A stretch of DNA of 64,000 bases from positions 35,501,511 to 35,565,510 of the forward strand of contig NC_056000.1 of assembly GCF_018446385.1 (NCBI RefSeq), written 5' to 3'. Source of the stretch: Zingiber officinale (Eukaryota; Streptophyta; Magnoliopsida; Zingiberales; Zingiberaceae). How positions within the stretch are numbered: position 1 is the stretch's first letter; each line of letters starts with the position of its first letter. The translations under genes were made by a program, and so were the position numbers. Shown here piece after piece: positions 60,688-64,000 of this stretch. The notes under the pieces are model-generated. The model did no database searches, was not told the DNA's origin, and was given only the letters and a program-made list of their open reading frames with translations.

Positions 60688-62487
60688 ATGTCCATGGCAT
60701 CTTTCCCTGCTCTTGGTCCTGCATTTGTCATTTCTATGGGATATGTAGACCTTGGAAAATGGTTGGCAGCTGTGGATGGAGGAGTCCGATTTGGAAATGA
60801 CCTGATGTTATTAGTTCTGTTTTTCAACTTTACTGCCATTCTGTGTCAGTATCTCGCAACTTGTGTTGGCATTGTCACCGAAAAAAATCTTGCAGAGGTA
60901 CTTGTTCTTGATCTCTTTTGTTGTATAGTCTATCCTTTTCTATCTTTACTAAACTCATTTCCTGCACATGGTGGAAAGTAAAACTATAAAATCCAGTTCT
61001 GGAGTGAGAAACCTAATAAAGAGTAGATGCTTTAAAATTTTGACATTAGCACTTATAGTGGCAGAAATTAAATGTTTGGCTGACAGCAAATTTAGCACGC
61101 ATTTGTATATATAGCATTGTAGTTGTGTATTCCAACTAGTTGGAATTGGCTTCATGGATTGTTGAGTACATGTAAGATTATATTATTAGTAATGTATAGA
61201 ATATTTGAATGACTTTTATTTATGTCAAGTAGGCTACATGATTCTTTTGAATAGAAACACCTTTATAACAACCTTTGCAATAGTAACTACTATCTTGATT
61301 TGGAATACTCCAAATTGTAATATGGAAGAAGTTTTACATATATATGGTGTAATCCCACTTTTAGTAGTAACATATTCTGAATATTTTTATGCACATGGCT
61401 GTTGTCCATTTTATTAGGTTTGTTGGTTCGGATCATCATGATTGTTATGTTAGTAGACCTAAGTCTACATTATCGCAAGTATACCCAATTGGAACTTGTT
61501 GCCCGTCTATGGGACAAGACTCAAGAAGCATCTGACAATGGCTTTGCAATGATGTCTATATCTATATGGATATACTGCTGTTGCATCAACATGCTTTAAC
61601 TTCCTTGGAGGTGTACTGACCCAGGGCGTGGGAATCACTTCCTAATTCCTCCCGTCTATTAATTATGCATAAAAATACTTTTTTTTAAGACCACGTCCAT
61701 GAATACATTGATTCACTGATAGCTTCTCTTAGACTTTATTTGTTGCTGAACTTTACCATTGTTTGTGTTAATTTTTATGAAGTATCTACCATACTAACCA
61801 AATGCACTATATTCCTTTTTTTTCTGCTTTTGTGTCAGATATGCAGAGATGAATATTCAGGAACAACCTGTATGATATTGGGAGTTCAAGCAGAGCTATC
61901 CCTGATTATTTCAGATTTAACTATGGTAACATCCTTTTTTTGTTTATTAGAAGAATTATGATGATTTTCTCGTAATTTATTGCATGTTTACATAATAGAA
62001 CTGACTTTTCATTATTTAGATGCCACAGATAGGAAAGTCTTATCAAGAATTTCTTTCCATTTCTAGATTCTGGGAGTAGCACAAGGTTTCAATCTTCTGT
62101 TTGGTGTTGACTTATTTGCATGTGCCTGGTCAGCTGCAGCTGGCTCTATTATTTTGCCCCTTTTGACACATCCTTTGGTAAATTTTTTATGTTTTATGTC
62201 TAACCTTTTTATTTTCGATCTCAGTTGGAAATGATACATAAGTTTAATGCATGTCTATTCTACTCAAGATGCAGAATGATCGGAAGGCTGGACTTATGTG
62301 TGAAATTATATCTGGTATGGCTTTGGTTTTCTATGTGCTTGGGGTACTAATCAGTCAACCAGAAATTCCTCTTGCAAAGAATATTATGTTTCCGAAATTG
62401 AGTGGAGAGAGTGCATACTCTCTTATGGCTCTTCTTGGTGCGAATATAATGGTGCATAATTTTTATGTTCACTCTTCAGTTGTTCAG
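60688..62487 (+). CDS. EIN2: EIN2, central ethylene-signalling protein (N-terminal NRAMP-like part; gene continues beyond window)
   Basis: Four phase-consistent exons: 60688-60897, 61839-61925, 62067-62177 and 62275-62487 (or from 62269 using an alternative acceptor that adds Met-Gln), about 207 residues. They read ALGPAFVISMGYVDLGKW, NFTAILCQYLATCVGIVT, MILGVQAELSLIISDLTM, GFNLLFGVDLF, VLGVLISQPEIPL and GESAYSLMALLGANIMVHNF in the EIN2 order. EIN2 sits in the ER membrane through this NRAMP-like domain. With ethylene, its cytosolic C-terminal part is released, goes to the nucleus and stabilises EIN3/EIL1. Known EIN2 proteins are near 1270-1300 residues, so about five sixths lies outside. The start at 60688 (MSMASFPALGP) is shorter than usual N termini; a stop is in frame at 60631. 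After exon 4 no further exon appears in 1.5 kb, which is repeat-filled, so either the next intron is long or the copy is truncated. Confidence 0.85.
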
Positions 62488-62839
62488 GTAAAGTTGACTC
62501 AACTGTATATTTCTTTTCCTAACTCGGTCATGAACTTGATGAAGTTTTAAATTTTCTACTGTTGTTCTATGCCAGGATTATGCTAAGATCTTTTAATTCC
62601 TAATTATTCAAGAGAAATGAGTTCTATAATGCAGGTCATTTTTTTTCTAGAAGTATAAAAAATTAATACAAACCATCAAAGTTGAAGGTGTGGATCATAG
62701 AGAAGGAACCAATTAATCCTGACACATTTTTGTATACATCTCTGTCTTCATTTTCTACTATTTCATTGAAATCTTCCATGTGATTTTAGTTGGGAGGAAT
62801 TTTCATTTGGATATTTTAATATTGTATGTGTATTGTTAG

Positions 62840-63075
62840 CAAATAATGGAGAATGGTGGCAAAAGGCGATTTGCTTGCCCTAGCGCCTCCGTTAGTCCGT
62901 CCCCAGGCCAACACAAAAGAAGTAAATCAAGGGTGGCTACTAACCTTGGACTTGAATAGCTCATGGGGGAGTGCAGGCTCCCGGCTACTAGTCGGGATTT
63001 GACCCCCGGACCTCATGGTGGCAATACCATCATGCACTAGCCAACTATCCGTCCTGAGGGGACTTTTCATCCCTG
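62840..63075 (-). mobile_element. tRNA-derived SINE of a second family, in the EIN2 intron
   Basis: On the minus strand, tagttggctagtgcatgatgg resembles a split A box and ggtcaaatcccgactagt a B box, about 40 nt apart. The body follows (cccatgagctattcaagtc, ggttagtagccaccctt, ggacggactaacggaggcg). The sequence is much more GC-rich than its surroundings. It is unrelated to the copies at 53-58 kb. Ends are approximate and no target duplication was identified. Confidence 0.6.
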
Positions 63076-63211
63076 CTAATACAGTGATGAGAAGTTGTTG
63101 ATTAAATAGTCATCTTTTATAAGCCCCGGTCCCGTGTCTGGAAGAGCAACCAGGATGCTCTAAGTATCTTTTTTTATTAAAGTTGTCTTTTAACATTAAA
63201 ACTGGATTTAA

Positions 63212-64000
63212 TTAGTCAGAACATTGAATGAATAAATTCAAATATTAATATAATAGGACACTATTTTATGTCTAGCTCAATTTTTCTTATTCAATTAAAG
63301 AAAATTCTACTGGTGGATTTACGAAAATGATTCATTTAATTAATATTTAACAATATTTTTTTATTATCATGTATATTACTTACTAACAACTCTTATTACT
63401 TGCACATATTGCAAGAGAAAACCTATTTTCATCTCTTTCCCGAGTAGTTGATTCGACCCATCATAATATCATCCTCCACGTATAATCTACAATATCAAAT
63501 ACTTCGCAAATCATTATTATTATTTTTAAAACTTTTATTAAGAAATTTAAACAAATTATACCCAAAAAAAGAGAGTAAATAGTAAATTCTATATATAATT
63601 TAAAGTTGACTATTATTAACAGTTCACGTGATTCTTTATCTTCTTCATTGGACAAAGTAAAAGGAGCTGAATTAAGGTAATCAAGGTCAAATTTGACTTA
63701 ACACGAGTCGATCGTAGGTTAGATTTCACGAGAAGTTATGGTCCAATCGATCTCGAAACATGTACTAACTTATAGCATTGATGTTATTTATCATGTGATT
63801 AGATTCTCATTAGATTTGCTATGAATCTCAAGTATACTCCTCTTCGTGTACACCATGATGATGTGGTTGTACTCTAGGTAGAGGTGTCAAAACGGGTCGA
63901 TGGAACCGAGCACAACTTTAGTCTCTCTTCAACTTATTCAATTTGATGAACTCGTACACGTTCAATGTTCCTCCTTAAAAATAACTCTTTTTGGGCACAT
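63212..64000 (+). repeat. 780-bp direct repeat, copy 2 (cut by window end)
   Basis: Same sequence as 54511-55290, with a 12-bp insertion near 63251 and about 20 substitutions by eye, most in the first half. It lies in the intron after EIN2 exon 4. Confidence 0.93.

Noticed and set aside
54511-64000. The two 780-bp direct repeats as LTRs of one retrotransposon
   Set aside because: The repeats lack TG...CA ends, and the interval holds EIN2 exons, SINEs and AT-rich repeats but no gag, pol or polypurine tract.

Overview
This is a window of nuclear DNA from a flowering plant. It holds multi-exon genes with GT-AG introns, plant-only gene families (a PPR protein, TIC236 and EIN2), and abundant plant transposons (Ty1-copia, hAT, RTE-type LINE, tRNA-derived SINEs). 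The protein wording of the EIN2 and TIC236 homologues and some of the repeats suggest a monocot, possibly in or near Zingiberales. That placement is an inference from memory and is not firm.

Layout. 1-563: last two exons of a TIM14/PAM18 J-protein of the mitochondrial import motor (+). 985-3930: a diverged tandem duplication with GC-rich islands, then a ~110-bp minisatellite next to a tRNA-Arg(CCG) gene (3931-4003, -). 5489-13379: PAT1 mRNA-decapping activator, five exons (+), with a decayed LINE in intron 4. 13874-15871: single-exon PPR protein, E subgroup (-), convergent with PAT1. 16078-17325: a foldback (inverted-repeat) element carrying a nested LTR array, followed by an unrecognised broken coding fragment (17339-17760, -). 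17894-23928: an old, broken Ty1-copia element with both LTRs and target duplication, itself hit by a 634-bp hAT element. About 24190-25981: an unprocessed pseudogene of plastid lipoyl synthase. 26147-27473: a solo LTR. 29191-52446: the complete 23-exon TIC236 gene (+), reconstructed exon by exon with no phase conflict (2190 codons plus stop). 52447-59100: an AT-rich repeat thicket with SINE copies and a 780-bp repeat that recurs at the window end. 60688-62487 and beyond: first four coding exons of EIN2 (+), with a long upstream leader and the next intron full of repeats; the gene runs off the window.

The intact genes are ordinary housekeeping or signalling genes: mitochondrial import (TIM14), cytoplasmic mRNA turnover (PAT1), organelle RNA processing (PPR), chloroplast protein import (TIC236) and ethylene signalling (EIN2). 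I see no sign that they form a cluster with a joint function. No convincing new biological system is visible. The most unusual material is in the repeats: a foldback interrupted by an LTR array, a copia element interrupted by hAT, and near-identical direct repeats bracketing the 5' half of EIN2. The lipoyl synthase pseudogene is also notable, with a lost Fe-S cysteine and duplicated splice-acceptor segments.
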